From Lactobacillus sp. (GTDB lineage: Bacteria; Bacillota; Bacilli; Lactobacillales; Lactobacillaceae), in contig JAKVKU010000002.1 in assembly GCA_022484695.1 (NCBI GenBank), positions 1 to 64,000 of the forward strand: DNA of 64,000 nt, given 5' to 3'. Shown one piece after another: positions 24,735 to 34,094 of the stretch. Under the pieces are notes generated by a model. The model had not been told where the DNA came from. It did not search any database and saw nothing but the letters and a program-made list of their open reading frames with translations. Position 1 is the stretch's first letter; the number at the start of each line of letters is the position of its first letter. The translations under genes and the position numbers were made by a program.

Positions 24735-25586
24735 CTATAGAATTTTTTCTAACATGTGGCCCTTCACACTGCGGACTTGTTCCACAATGACTAAAGCATT
24801 GGGATCTACCTCGGAGACCAGGGGAACCAGTTGGGCCAATTGCTTTTGGGAACAAACTAGATAAAGCATTAGCCGTTCGGTCTTGCTGTAATAACCCCGG
24901 GCTTGGACCACGGTGATACCTTGTTTTAACGTATTGGATATCTTTTCCGTCACGGCACTGGTTTCTTCAGTGATGATCGTGACGGATTTTTTAGCGCCAA
25001 AACGGTCTAAGAAGCGGTTGACCACTACGGCTGAAGTATAGAGCTCAATGACGGTCAAAATGGTGTTTTCAAAGCCAATGACGACTACCGATGGGATGGC
25101 CACGGCTAAATCAAAAATCAAAGTGCCGGTACCGTTGGATAACCCAAAATAGCGATTTAAAATTTTAGCCAGAATGGTACTGCCGGCCACGGTGCCATCG
25201 GCTCTAAAAATGATGCCCATGGAAATTCCCATCAACACCCCGCCCACTAAGGCGGGAATGACGGTTTGGTTGGTGTGGTAGTGGTATAACACCGGCAATC
25301 TCAGGAAAAAGGAAATACATAAGACTGCCCAGACGGTGTACCAAATGGTTTTAGAACCTAGATAACGAAAACCCACGATCAACAGGAGGCCGTTTAAAAC
25401 CAAGTTGGTCAGCGCCGGCGAAATATCCAGGGTGTAGTACAAGACGTTCATGATCCCGGTGACGCCCCCTTCGCCGATTTTATGGGGAATTAAAAAATAA
25501 TTGATGGCCAAGGCATAAAAGATGGCCCCTAAGACGATCAGTAAGCCATTTTTGAGGATCGTTTGGTGTTGCTTCGTTAGATGCAT
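24735..25586 (-). CDS. YitT-family membrane protein (DUF161-DUF2179)
   Basis: This 283-residue protein has five or six hydrophobic helices (residues ~14-200) and a soluble C-terminal domain with ITEETSAVTEKI and GITVVQARGYYSKTERLML, the DUF2179 pattern. The family is widespread in Firmicutes and its transport role is not settled. The ATG at 25586 has GGGAGG seven bases upstream; the longer upstream reading overlaps the next gene without a ribosome site. It forms a probable two-gene unit with the LysE-like gene, 16 bases apart. Confidence 0.85.
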   Translation of the reverse strand: MHLTKQHQTILKNGLLIVLGAIFYALAINYFLIPHKIGEGGVTGIMNVLYYTLDISPALTNLVLNGLLLIVGFRYLGSKTIWYTVWAVLCISFFLRLPVLYHYHTNQTVIPALVGGVLMGISMGIIFRADGTVAGSTILAKILNRYFGLSNGTGTLIFDLAVAIPSVVVIGFENTILTVIELYTSAVVVNRFLDRFGAKKSVTIITEETSAVTEKISNTLKQGITVVQARGYYSKTERLMLYLVCSQKQLAQLVPLVSEVDPNALVIVEQVRSVKGHMLEKIL

Positions 25587-25602
25587 ATGTTTACCTCCCA
25601 AG

Positions 25603-26232
25603 TTAAATGAGTTTGAATAATAGTTTGCCCGCCGCCAGTAATAAATAAGCGCCGTAAACCATGATGATGCCCCCGGAAACAATATTGACCCACAGCATGA
25701 ATTTACGGGGGAGATGCTGACGGATCACGCTTAAGACTGCGGAAATACCGTAAAACCAAGTGGCCGATGCCAGTAAGATGCCGGCAATGAAGAACCAGAC
25801 TTCATCGGTCTGTAACGTTGCCCGCAAGGCCCCAAACATCAGACTGGTGTCAATTAAGGCCTGGGGGTTGCCCCAAGTGACCACCCAAGCACTTAAAAAG
25901 ACTTTTTTCGCTGTTTGGTTGGTGGTCGTGGTGGGGTTCAGTTGGGTGGCGTGGGCGGACCGAATTGTCTGCCAGCCCATGAGTAAAACCACCAATCCCC
26001 CGGCTAACATGACCCCTAGCCGCAGGAGCTCGCTTTTGGCTAAAATAGCCCCCATGCCAAAGAAAGCCACCAACACCAAAGATGTATCCGCTACCCAAAC
26101 AAACGCGGCGTAACCCAAGGCCCGCTTGAGCCGATTGCTTAAGGCATTATTAAATACGAATAAATTTTGCATCCCAATGGATGACACTGAGGCGATGCAT
26201 AGAATAAATCCCTTCAGAAAAACTGCTAACAT
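25603..26232 (-). CDS. LysE/ArgO-family amino acid exporter
   Basis: This 209-residue protein has six hydrophobic helices. The N-terminal GFILCIASVSSIGMQNLFVF and the WVVTWGNPQALIDT segment in the middle are the LysE hallmark regions. The family exports basic or other amino acids when intracellular pools rise; the substrate here is not known. It lies upstream of the YitT gene and is divergent from the ABC exporter, with a TATAAT -10 near 26278. Confidence 0.86.
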   Translation of the reverse strand: MLAVFLKGFILCIASVSSIGMQNLFVFNNALSNRLKRALGYAAFVWVADTSLVLVAFFGMGAILAKSELLRLGVMLAGGLVVLLMGWQTIRSAHATQLNPTTTTNQTAKKVFLSAWVVTWGNPQALIDTSLMFGALRATLQTDEVWFFIAGILLASATWFYGISAVLSVIRQHLPRKFMLWVNIVSGGIIMVYGAYLLLAAGKLLFKLI

Positions 26233-26424
26233 AAGTTCACCTGTCTAAATGAATTGATAAAAACGCAATACATTTCATTATACTTGAAATCCCGGGGGGT
26301 TTGAAGAGCTTTATCGGCTTTATTGCACCACTCATCCCCAATTTTAAACGACTCATGGCAAACCTTAAGACAGCCGGGGTTTTAACGGCTAAACTAGGGG
26401 CATTGATAAAAGGGAGATGGCAAG

Positions 26425-27318
26425 ATGGCCGATTTAACAATTCAAAATTTGACGAAAACCTACGACGCCAAAATGGCGGTGGATCATATCAGCATGACCA
26501 TTAAAGCCGGTAGTTTTGTGGCTTTTCTGGGACCCAATGGGGCTGGCAAGTCCACCACCGTGGGGATGGTCTGTGGCTTGGTGGCCCCCACCAGTGGCCA
26601 AATCAGCTTAGGGAACTTGGCGATTGATTCCACCAGTTATCGCGCCAAATTAGGCGTTGTTTTCCAAGATAGTGTACTGGACCGGGATTTAACAGTGGCG
26701 GCTAATTTAAAGCTGCGGGCTCAGATGTATGCCCATATTGATGCTGCTTGGCAGCAACAACTGATCCAACACTTTGGCTTATCGGACTTTGTGACCCAAA
26801 AATACGGTACCTTGTCTGGGGGTCAACGGCGGCGGGTGGATATTGTCCGGGCATTATTGCACCAGCCTGCCATCTTGATCCTGGATGAACCTTCCACTGG
26901 CTTAGATATTCAAACCCGGCGGATCATTTGGGCAACCCTGGCAGACTTGCGCCGGGATATGGGGTTAACCGTTATTTTAACCACCCATTATCTGGAAGAA
27001 GCCCAATCCGCGGATTTTGTGTACATTATCGATCATGGCGCCATTATTGCCGCGGATACCGTGGCCAATTTGACCCGACAATATGCTGCTTACCAACTGA
27101 AACTAACCCCGATAGATGCTTCTAAGTTGTTGCAGCAATTACAAGCCCAAGGGCTAAAAGCTAAGTCAGATCATCAGACAATTTCAGTGGCGGTCCCAAC
27201 GGCCCAAGCGGCCTTAGCGGTTTTAAACAAGTGCCAGGACTTGCTGGCGGACTTTGAGTGTCGACCCGGGGATATGAATGATATCTTTATGGCTTTAACA
27301 GGAAAGGCGGTGCACTAA
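26425..27318 (+). CDS. ABC-2 type exporter ATPase
   Basis: This is an ATPase of the drug/natural-product exporter group, 297 aa. Walker A GPNGAGKST, signature LSGGQRRR, Walker B ILDEPSTGLD and the H-loop TTHYLEEA are all intact. GGGAG precedes the ATG. The stop overlaps the permease start by one base. It is the first gene of a four-gene operon with the ABC-2 permease, a LytTR regulator and a DUF3021 membrane protein. Confidence 0.9.
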   Translation: MADLTIQNLTKTYDAKMAVDHISMTIKAGSFVAFLGPNGAGKSTTVGMVCGLVAPTSGQISLGNLAIDSTSYRAKLGVVFQDSVLDRDLTVAANLKLRAQMYAHIDAAWQQQLIQHFGLSDFVTQKYGTLSGGQRRRVDIVRALLHQPAILILDEPSTGLDIQTRRIIWATLADLRRDMGLTVILTTHYLEEAQSADFVYIIDHGAIIAADTVANLTRQYAAYQLKLTPIDASKLLQQLQAQGLKAKSDHQTISVAVPTAQAALAVLNKCQDLLADFECRPGDMNDIFMALTGKAVH

Positions 27319-28184
27319 TGTTAGCATTCACCAAGCGTAATCTAACGTTATATTTTGGCAATCGGGCCACGGTATTCTTTTCAATTTTAGGGGCGTTGAT
27401 CGCCTTTATCCTCTATTTGGTCTTTTTACGCAATACCGTGATCAGCAGCATTCCCATTCCCAATGTCAGCGCGGTCCTAGATCCCTGGCTCATTGGCGGC
27501 ACCTTGACCATCGTGGCCATTACCACCAGTCAAATTGCCTTAAGTCAAATGATCATGGACCGTCAACAGGGGCGCTTAGCTGATTTTATCATGACGGCCA
27601 CGCCATATTGGCAAATCCAAGGGGCTTACCTCTTGGGAGCTGTTTTAATTAGCTTCATGATGCAAATTTTAGTAGGGATCATCATGTACGCTTATTTTGG
27701 CCTGGTTGATGGCATTGCCATCCCCTGGTCGGTCCTGCCCCAAGTGGTGCTAACGGCGCTATTAAGCAGTGGCGTTTGGACGGCCTTCAACCTATTGATT
27801 TTCAGTTTTGTGGAAAAGGCCACCACAGCCAGTCAGTTGAGCACCATTGTGGGTACGGCCGCCGGCTTTTTCGCTGGGGTCTATATTCCCATTGGGGGGA
27901 TGCCAGCTTTTGCCCAGACGATTAGTAAATTTACCCCAGCACCTTACAATTCCGCCCTGTTTCGCCAGCTGTTAATGGATCCAGTCTTGAATCAAAAATT
28001 TTCAGGGCACTTGACTGGCGCCCGGGCCACCTTGACCCAGCACTTAGGCGTGACCATTGCACTGCAGCAGGATTTAGCCAACTGGCAAGTGGTGAGTGTC
28101 CTCATGGGCTTCTTAGCCGTTTTTGTGATATTGGCCTTGATTTTCAGCAAACACAGTCGACTGGCCGCTGTCTCCCGGGTATAA
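27318..28184 (+). CDS. ABC-2 type exporter permease
   Basis: This 288-residue membrane protein has six hydrophobic helices, including the ABC-2 pattern near FFAGVYIPIGGMPAFAQTISKFTPAPY (about residues 190-217). It starts on the last base of the ATPase stop codon, so the two are translationally coupled. The substrate is unknown; drugs, bacteriocins or lipids are possible for this group. Confidence 0.87.
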   Translation: MLAFTKRNLTLYFGNRATVFFSILGALIAFILYLVFLRNTVISSIPIPNVSAVLDPWLIGGTLTIVAITTSQIALSQMIMDRQQGRLADFIMTATPYWQIQGAYLLGAVLISFMMQILVGIIMYAYFGLVDGIAIPWSVLPQVVLTALLSSGVWTAFNLLIFSFVEKATTASQLSTIVGTAAGFFAGVYIPIGGMPAFAQTISKFTPAPYNSALFRQLLMDPVLNQKFSGHLTGARATLTQHLGVTIALQQDLANWQVVSVLMGFLAVFVILALIFSKHSRLAAVSRV

Positions 28185-28217
28185 TTAATATATTAATGAC
28201 GAAAAGAGGCTGTGACC

Positions 28218-28670
28218 GTGAAGATTTCTTTTGAACAAGATGCGTCTTTAAAACCTAATGAAATTGAAGTCTTGGTCCGGGCCGCCCAACTATCCGGTGA
28301 TGTCACCGCCTTACTGACGACGTTAGGTCAGCTGGAAAATCGGCGCCAAACCTTACCCATTACCGTGGATGACACGGTGGTTTTATTGGCCTTCAATGAC
28401 ATTGTGGCCATCGAAGTATTCGGGGATCAACTCACCATTCACAGTCAAACTAAGGATTACACCGTGCGGGGCCAATTAAAGACGATGCTGGCCAAATTAG
28501 ATAATAATAATTTTATTCAAATCAGTCGCAATAGTATTTTGAATCTGGATAAAATTACCACCTTGGCAGCGGAATTTTCCGGGAATATGACCGCCCGGAT
28601 GGCAAATGGGTTGAAATTAACGGTGAGTCGTAAGTATCTAGGCGATTTAAAACAGCGTTTGGGGATGTGA
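28218..28670 (+). CDS. LytTR-family DNA-binding regulator
   Basis: This 150-residue protein carries a C-terminal LytTR DNA-binding domain (about residues 50-150; motifs FNDIVAIEVFGDQL, YTVRGQLKTM and NFIQISRNSILNLDKI) and an N-terminal region without a receiver domain, beginning KISFEQD. I choose the GTG at 28218, eight bases after AGAGG; the GTG at 28212 gives two more residues but poor spacing. It is paired with a DUF3021 protein, as in LytTR regulatory systems where the membrane protein restrains the regulator. Confidence 0.85.
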   Translation: MKISFEQDASLKPNEIEVLVRAAQLSGDVTALLTTLGQLENRRQTLPITVDDTVVLLAFNDIVAIEVFGDQLTIHSQTKDYTVRGQLKTMLAKLDNNNFIQISRNSILNLDKITTLAAEFSGNMTARMANGLKLTVSRKYLGDLKQRLGM

Positions 28671-28676
28671 GGTGGG

Positions 28677-29090
28677 ATGATGACACATTTGAAACACGTG
28701 ATCCATGATGTGCTCTTTGGCATCATGGTGGGGGCCACGGTCTATTTTGGCACCCTGGCTTTACACTTTAAACTCTTTCCAGCCACGGCTAAAAACGCCG
28801 CCGCGTTACTGGTCACCGCCGGCTTGATTGGGCTGCTGAGTCAGTTATTTGAAATCGAGCGCTTTTCTTTTACGCTCCTTTTTGGGATCCATTGTATCCT
28901 GACCGTTTTAATTGTCCTGGGGGCTAGTTATCTGTTTGCCTGGGAATTCTTAGCCGGGAGCCTGGTCCGCTTTTTGGTGATCTTTATTCTGATTTATGCC
29001 GTGATTTGGATTGGCTGGCGCTTGTATAGTCTAATGACGGTCCAGGCAATGAATGTGAAGATTCGAGAACGCAATAAGTCAAGGAAATAA
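28677..29090 (+). CDS. DUF3021 membrane protein, probable LytTR partner
   Basis: This 137-residue protein has four hydrophobic helices and a basic tail (IRERNKSRK). Size, helix number and position immediately after a LytTR gene match DUF3021. In streptococcal LytTR regulatory systems the membrane partner inhibits the regulator; that role is inferred here. The start follows GAGGTGGG; two consecutive ATG codons are possible. A terminator ends the operon. Confidence 0.82.
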   Translation: MMTHLKHVIHDVLFGIMVGATVYFGTLALHFKLFPATAKNAAALLVTAGLIGLLSQLFEIERFSFTLLFGIHCILTVLIVLGASYLFAWEFLAGSLVRFLVIFILIYAVIWIGWRLYSLMTVQAMNVKIRERNKSRK

Positions 29091-29108
29091 TAGTTATTTA
29101 ATTATCAA

Positions 29109-29166
29109 AAAAGGTCAACACAATCCAGGGCAATTACCCTTGGGAATCGTGCTGACCTTATTTTTA
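29109..29166. terminator. Bidirectional terminator
   Basis: AAGGTCAACAC pairs with GTGCTGACCTT. T tracts flank it on both strands, ending the DUF3021 operon (+) and topB (-). Confidence 0.75.
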
Positions 29167-31242
29167 TTTATCCTTCATCGCGGCTTTCAACGCTGCCGCC
29201 AAGGGACTTTCCATGGGCTCGTCGTCTTGATTGACCTTTTGCATCAGGCGGCGGGCTTCTTGTTTAGAAACTTTTTTGTGGCGTTCTTTTCTATCCATCA
29301 TTTTTTCAGTGGTACCATCATACTTACACCGGAAGTATGACCCATTTTTGCCGTCGATAATTTCCATTTTACGATGACATCGGGGACAACGGTGGTTGGA
29401 AACTTTGGGATCCTTGCGCCGGCGATAGCTACATTCTGGGTTACTGCAGACATAGATTTTGCCGTCGCGGGTATTGCGTTCCCGCAATTTAGAGCCACAT
29501 TCCGGACAAATCTTCGTGGTGATCGAGAAATCCTTATATTCAGCTTTGGAGTCCTTGATTTCATTGACCAAGCGGCGGGTGTCCTTGGCGATACCCTTCA
29601 GGAATATTTGGGGTTGTTGTTGGCCCTTGGCAATGGCTTCTAATTGTTGTTCCCAATTGGCGGTTAATTCTGGGGTCCGTAGCGACGGATTTACCAATTC
29701 CAGCAATTGTTTGCCCTTGGGGGTAACGGCCAGGACGTGGCCCCGACGTTCCATTAGTTCCGACTTGATGAGTTTTTCAATAATTTCAGCCCGGGTGGCG
29801 GGGGTCCCTAAGTTACTTTTTTCCATCTGGGCCAATAAGGTCCCGTCGTTTAACAGACTGGGGGCACTGGTCAATTGCTTTTTGATCTGGAAGTTGCCCT
29901 TAACTTGTTTAACCTGGGCCCAATCCACCCCGGCCTTGTCAGTTTCACCTTCAGCTTGCCAGCCGGCTTGTTTGACGGTGGTTTGTTTGAAGTTAAACTG
30001 GGTCTGACCAAAGGCCACGGTGGCCGTGGTGGTTTGGGTCACATGCTTTTGGGCAAAGAGGCCTAGGAAACGGTCCACGATCAAGTCATATATTTTAATT
30101 TCATCGCCGTCCATCCGGTCAAAATTAGGCCATTCTTCCGTGGGGATCAAAGCGTAGTGATCCGTCACTTTGGCGTCATTAAAGACACCGGGTTTGGTGA
30201 TCTTAGCGCCGGTTTGAATATAGGCTTGGGCCCGCTTGTCAAACTTAGAGACGGCTTGTAGGCGGTCCTTCATGGTGCTGGCCACATCCTGGGGCAAATA
30301 TTTGGAATCGGTCCGGGGGTAGCTGACGACTTTATGGACTTCATAGAGGCCTTGAATCAAAGATAGGGTCTTTTTGGCGGAGAAATGGTAGCGGTTGCTG
30401 GCCACCAGTTGAATGTCGGTCAAGTCATAGGGCAGGGGGGCTGGTGTGGCTTTTTCTTTGGTAGTCACACTGGTGACGCTGCCGCTTTGGCCGTTGAGCT
30501 GTTGAATGAAAGCTTCTGCCTTTTGATGGTCGGTAAATTGCAGGGGATGCTTAGTTACTAGACTACCCGATTCATTTTGATAGTTCAGGTCAATTGAATA
30601 GTAAGTGGTGGGCACAAAGGTCTCGGCTTTTTGTTGGGCTTGTAAGACCAGGTTCAACGTTGGGGTTTGCACCCGCCCGGCATTTAAATTGTCCGAATAT
30701 TTTACTGTGAGGGCTCGGGTCACATTTAAGCCGATCAACCAGTCAGCTTTGGTCCGGGCCAATTCAGATTCGTATAATAGGTCATATTTTTTAGCTGGGG
30801 CTAAATTATTGAAGCCATCTTTAACCGATTTCACGGTTTGCGATGAGATCCATAACCGTTTCAAAGGTTTATTAAAGCGGATCCATTGGAAGATCCAGCG
30901 GGCTAATAATTCCCCCGCCCGGCCGGAATCTGTGGCGATGACCCCTTGGCTGACGTCGGGGCGTTTAGCCAATTGCCCAATGGCTTTTAATTGCCCCCTA
31001 GTTTTTGGTAGAGGCTTAATACCGATGTCTTGGGGCATCATGGGCAGGGTGGCCATTTGCCATTGCTGCCAGTCAGGTTTGATGTCTTCAGGCATTTTTA
31101 AGGTCAATAAGTGTCCAAAAGCCCAAGTAACGATATATTTAGGACCTTCGAAATAAGTTTTATGTTTGTCATTGGCGCCAATGATTTTAGCAATATCCTT
31201 GGCGACACTAGGTTTTTCAGCTAATACTAATGTTTTACTCAT
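29164..31242 (-). CDS. topB: DNA topoisomerase III (TopB)
   Basis: This type IA topoisomerase (692 aa) relaxes and decatenates DNA. TOPRIM begins MSKTLVLAEKPSVAKDIA, and the catalytic Tyr is in VVSYPRTDSKYL. Two C-terminal zinc ribbons are present (CPECG..CSNPEC and CPRCH..C). The ATG at 31242, after AAAGGAG, is chosen over the longer reading. The second TOPRIM motif reads ATDSGRAGELLARW, where many bacterial TopB proteins have GREGE: the first Glu of that pair is Ala here. Whether this is a lineage trait cannot be told from one sequence. Confidence 0.93.
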   Translation of the reverse strand: MSKTLVLAEKPSVAKDIAKIIGANDKHKTYFEGPKYIVTWAFGHLLTLKMPEDIKPDWQQWQMATLPMMPQDIGIKPLPKTRGQLKAIGQLAKRPDVSQGVIATDSGRAGELLARWIFQWIRFNKPLKRLWISSQTVKSVKDGFNNLAPAKKYDLLYESELARTKADWLIGLNVTRALTVKYSDNLNAGRVQTPTLNLVLQAQQKAETFVPTTYYSIDLNYQNESGSLVTKHPLQFTDHQKAEAFIQQLNGQSGSVTSVTTKEKATPAPLPYDLTDIQLVASNRYHFSAKKTLSLIQGLYEVHKVVSYPRTDSKYLPQDVASTMKDRLQAVSKFDKRAQAYIQTGAKITKPGVFNDAKVTDHYALIPTEEWPNFDRMDGDEIKIYDLIVDRFLGLFAQKHVTQTTTATVAFGQTQFNFKQTTVKQAGWQAEGETDKAGVDWAQVKQVKGNFQIKKQLTSAPSLLNDGTLLAQMEKSNLGTPATRAEIIEKLIKSELMERRGHVLAVTPKGKQLLELVNPSLRTPELTANWEQQLEAIAKGQQQPQIFLKGIAKDTRRLVNEIKDSKAEYKDFSITTKICPECGSKLRERNTRDGKIYVCSNPECSYRRRKDPKVSNHRCPRCHRKMEIIDGKNGSYFRCKYDGTTEKMMDRKERHKKVSKQEARRLMQKVNQDDEPMESPLAAALKAAMKDK

Positions 31243-31423
31243 GTGTGCTCCTTTATAGGTGACCGGGATTGTGTCTGGCATTCATTCTATCAGAGTTTTT
31301 GGAAAAATAAAAATATTGCCGGCCGCACAACTTGAGACAACCTTGGCGTAATTTAAAATTGGTTGTTTCGTTTTCAACTGAGTTGAAATTTCCATGAAAT
31401 TTTCAATCGCCTTTCCAATAGTT

Positions 31424-31440
31424 GGGGCAAGTAAGGTATA
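31424..31440 (+). promoter_or_regulatory. Dyad overlapping a TATACT -10 before the TerC gene
   Basis: GTAAG-GTATA-CTTAC forms a short inverted repeat over TATACT. It may be an operator for the downstream terC-like gene. No yybP-ykoY manganese riboswitch was recognised in the 200-base leader. Confidence 0.3.
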
Positions 31441-31479
31441 CTTACCTGTGAGAAAACTTTTGAAGGGGGCACTTGATTC

Positions 31480-32220
31480 GTGATCCAGTTCGTTCAAGAA
31501 CTATACGGACCGTTTTTTAGCTTGCAAAATTGGGTGAACGTACTTGATTCGGCTGAAGATTGGTCAATTATTTTGTCCATCATTATCCTGGAGTGTTTAT
31601 TGTCGGTGGATAATGCTGTGGTGCTGGCCGCTCAGACCCAAACCCTGCCCACCAAACGCCAACAAGAAGGCGCACTTTTGTGGGGCCTTTGGGGGTCGTA
31701 TATTCTGCGCTTTATCATGATTGGCCTAGGGACTTTCATGATCCATATGTGGGAAGTTAAACTGCTGGGGGCCATGTATTTGATGTACTTAGTGGTGGAT
31801 TTTTTCCGCAAGTATCATCATCAAGATACCACCCAGGCTAAAAAAAAGACGAAACAGGGGACATTTTGGTCGGTGGTGGTGCAAATGGTCTTCATGGACG
31901 CCATCTTTTCGGTGGACTCCATCCTGGCAGCTCTGGCGGTTTCCGTGAACCCGATCATTGTGTTGATCGGGGGTTTAGTGGGTATTTTAGTGATGCGGGG
32001 CGTGGCTGAAATCATCGTGAATTTGATGGCCCGCATCCCTGAACTGGAGCCCATGGCCTATTGCTTGATTGCCTTTATCGCCGTGAAACTGTTCTTGACT
32101 ATCCCCCAAATCGATATCGAAATTCCCTCAGGGGTGTTCGTGATCGTGGTCATTGCTTTGATATTGATCACCTTAGCCATTCACTTTTATCGGGAAGGTC
32201 AACTTAAGAAAACGAAATGA
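31480..32220 (+). CDS. TerC/YkoY-family integral membrane protein
   Basis: This 246-residue protein has seven or eight hydrophobic helices. LECLLSVDNAVVLA near residue 40 and MDAIFSVDSILAALA near 140 are the two Asp-containing repeats of TerC. Some TerC proteins (MeeF/MeeY, Alx) export manganese, often to load secreted metalloenzymes; that function is a family inference. The start is a GTG at 31480 with a rather distant AAGGGGG. The gene is divergent from topB. Confidence 0.85.
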   Translation: MIQFVQELYGPFFSLQNWVNVLDSAEDWSIILSIIILECLLSVDNAVVLAAQTQTLPTKRQQEGALLWGLWGSYILRFIMIGLGTFMIHMWEVKLLGAMYLMYLVVDFFRKYHHQDTTQAKKKTKQGTFWSVVVQMVFMDAIFSVDSILAALAVSVNPIIVLIGGLVGILVMRGVAEIIVNLMARIPELEPMAYCLIAFIAVKLFLTIPQIDIEIPSGVFVIVVIALILITLAIHFYREGQLKKTK

Positions 32221-32248
32221 TACATTGATAATATGAGGTGAGCCACAA

Positions 32249-33415
32249 ATGGGAGCACCATTTGCGAAACCAACAACGACCACTTGTCTGGACATGATTG
32301 CCCAACATAAAAGCACGATACTGGCCCATAGTACTAAAACAAAATTACTGCAGATTTGTGACCTATTGACCGTAGAATTACCCCAGGCCAAGACGAAGAT
32401 TCATCGGGATGAATTATTTAATTTTGTCATAGCACAAATTAATGCCCCGGAGCGCTATCAACAAATATTGACCTATGTGAATGAAAATCAGATTGGCGCT
32501 ACCACGAATGATTTAAAATTAATTTTTCCTAAGCTAAATTATCGCCAGCGGCGCCTATTGACCCAGTATGGTTATCTGCGGGTGGCTTATTTTTACCCAT
32601 TGGAATGTTATGGCCGGACGTTACAGGTGCCGGTTTATAATTATTTTGATTATTTTAATCTCGTCGCCCATCAAGACCAGTTTCAAGCTTTGTTGAAGCA
32701 TCTGCGGGGTATTGAGCGCCGAAGTCCAACGGCCCTTGCCCGGCAACGGGCCAAAAGCGCTGAACAGCAGCAATTTCGAGCGGACTATCAGCAGTTGCTG
32801 GCCAGTTTTTCCGACCCTTTGGAACAGGCGATTATCGATTTAGCCTTTTGGACCGTCCAGCTTAATCACTTGGCCAAAACCAAACCCCAGCGCCCCGACG
32901 CCCCGGATTATTATGGGGAAAAAGCCAAGGCGTTGGCGTTGTTCCTGCAGGCTAATAGTCCCCTGGTGGGGGTTGAATTTTATCGCCCAGATAATCCGGA
33001 TAAATTATGGGTCCAACTTTGTGGCTCCCACTTAGAAGAATTTCGCGAAGCTCGACATTACTTTGATCAGCGCGTCGTTGATTACTACGAGGATCATCAA
33101 CAACTCATTTTAAGCTGTCCCAAGTGTTTGGTGGTCCACGAAAAAGACTACTACAGTCTCTTTTATGTCAAAGTGGGCACCAACGCGATTCAGTTTGATT
33201 TCCATATGCCTTATCTGTTGGGCCAACCTATTTTTGGCATGGGTAGTCAATATCCCCAAGTGGACCAAGAAGAAGACGAAGACGGCAATTTTCGCTTTGG
33301 TCGGGGGATGGCCCCGGGAGAGTTGGGCAAAATTGGCGGCTCCCGTTACGTGGAGCGAGCATTTTATCAGGCTTTTGAAAAGTTAAAGCAATTGACGGAT
33401 TCGACACAGGCGTAA
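32249..33415 (+). CDS. Hypothetical protein, 388 aa
   Basis: I do not recognise this protein. GAGGTG precedes the ATG. It has no signal peptide or membrane segment. A middle region is rich in Gln, Arg and Ala (SPTALARQRAKSAEQQQF), likely helical; a CPKC pair near residue 290 could bind metal; and an acidic stretch (VDQEEDEDGNFRFG) lies near the end. It follows the terC gene by 28 bases on the same strand and may be cotranscribed with it; a strong terminator follows. Confidence 0.75.
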   Translation: MGAPFAKPTTTTCLDMIAQHKSTILAHSTKTKLLQICDLLTVELPQAKTKIHRDELFNFVIAQINAPERYQQILTYVNENQIGATTNDLKLIFPKLNYRQRRLLTQYGYLRVAYFYPLECYGRTLQVPVYNYFDYFNLVAHQDQFQALLKHLRGIERRSPTALARQRAKSAEQQQFRADYQQLLASFSDPLEQAIIDLAFWTVQLNHLAKTKPQRPDAPDYYGEKAKALALFLQANSPLVGVEFYRPDNPDKLWVQLCGSHLEEFREARHYFDQRVVDYYEDHQQLILSCPKCLVVHEKDYYSLFYVKVGTNAIQFDFHMPYLLGQPIFGMGSQYPQVDQEEDEDGNFRFGRGMAPGELGKIGGSRYVERAFYQAFEKLKQLTDSTQA

Positions 33416-33423
33416 GTAAAAAA

Positions 33424-33465
33424 TATCCTGCCAGCAAAGAGCTAATCTTTGTAGGCAGGATTTTT
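33424..33465. terminator. Bidirectional terminator
   Basis: ATCCTGCC pairs with GGCAGGAT, with T tracts on both strands. It serves the 388-aa gene (+) and the TetR operon (-). Confidence 0.8.
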
Positions 33466-33480
33466 GCATTCATGGGGCAA

Positions 33481-34053
33481 TTAATTTGAGCGTAGCAGTG
33501 TTTCAAAGTACTGAACCGCTGTTGATTCAGCGATGTTCGGTTCTGCAAATAAGCACCATTCCAAGACGGCGATGATCAAATCACTATAAAAGCGCGCTGT
33601 GAGTTGCGCGGGTACCCCATCAGCAGCAGTTGGCTGACAATAGGCTAACACGATGGCATTTGCTTCTTCCCGCATATAAGTGGCGGCACTTTGCCAAAGC
33701 TGACCACCCCGCTCATTTTTAGCTAGGATGGCTCTGACCAATTCATGATTGACTTTAAAAAAGCTGAATAAGCGCTTAAATAAATATATTGGCCGTTTTG
33801 CACTGGCGATATCGGCGGGTAGATCTTTCCGAATAATTTGATAAATTGTCCACCAGCAGTAGCGACAAAGATCGAATTTATCATCAAAGTAATTGTAAAA
33901 CGTTCCCCGAGGATAGTCGCTGGCAACACAGACAGCATTGACGGTAACCTTTTCAAAGGGCTGTTTGGCAAGTTCTAGAAAAAACCCCGTTTGAAAAGCT
34001 TTGAGGGTGCGGGTTGCCCCTCGGGTAAGTGGTTTATCTAGATCAATTTTCAT
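33481..34053 (-). CDS. TetR/AcrR-family regulator
   Basis: This 190-residue regulator has an N-terminal helix-turn-helix (TRGATRTLKAFQTGF .. YPRGTFYNYFDDKFDLCRYCWW). It is last in a three-gene operon after the OYE and SDR genes and very probably represses its own operon through the operator at 37007-37032. It is a clear paralogue of the TetR protein at 50260: the same K-x-D-L-x(4)-TRGA-x-RTL start, FYNYF-x-DK-x-DL helix and overall length. Confidence 0.88.
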   Translation of the reverse strand: MKIDLDKPLTRGATRTLKAFQTGFFLELAKQPFEKVTVNAVCVASDYPRGTFYNYFDDKFDLCRYCWWTIYQIIRKDLPADIASAKRPIYLFKRLFSFFKVNHELVRAILAKNERGGQLWQSAATYMREEANAIVLAYCQPTAADGVPAQLTARFYSDLIIAVLEWCLFAEPNIAESTAVQYFETLLRSN

Positions 34054-34094
34054 GGGGATCCCCCTTAAGCTTGGACCTTAACACCTAGTATACT

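Noticed and set aside
31283-31480. yybP-ykoY manganese riboswitch before the TerC gene
   Set aside because: The conserved core and its paired junction segments were not found in the leader.
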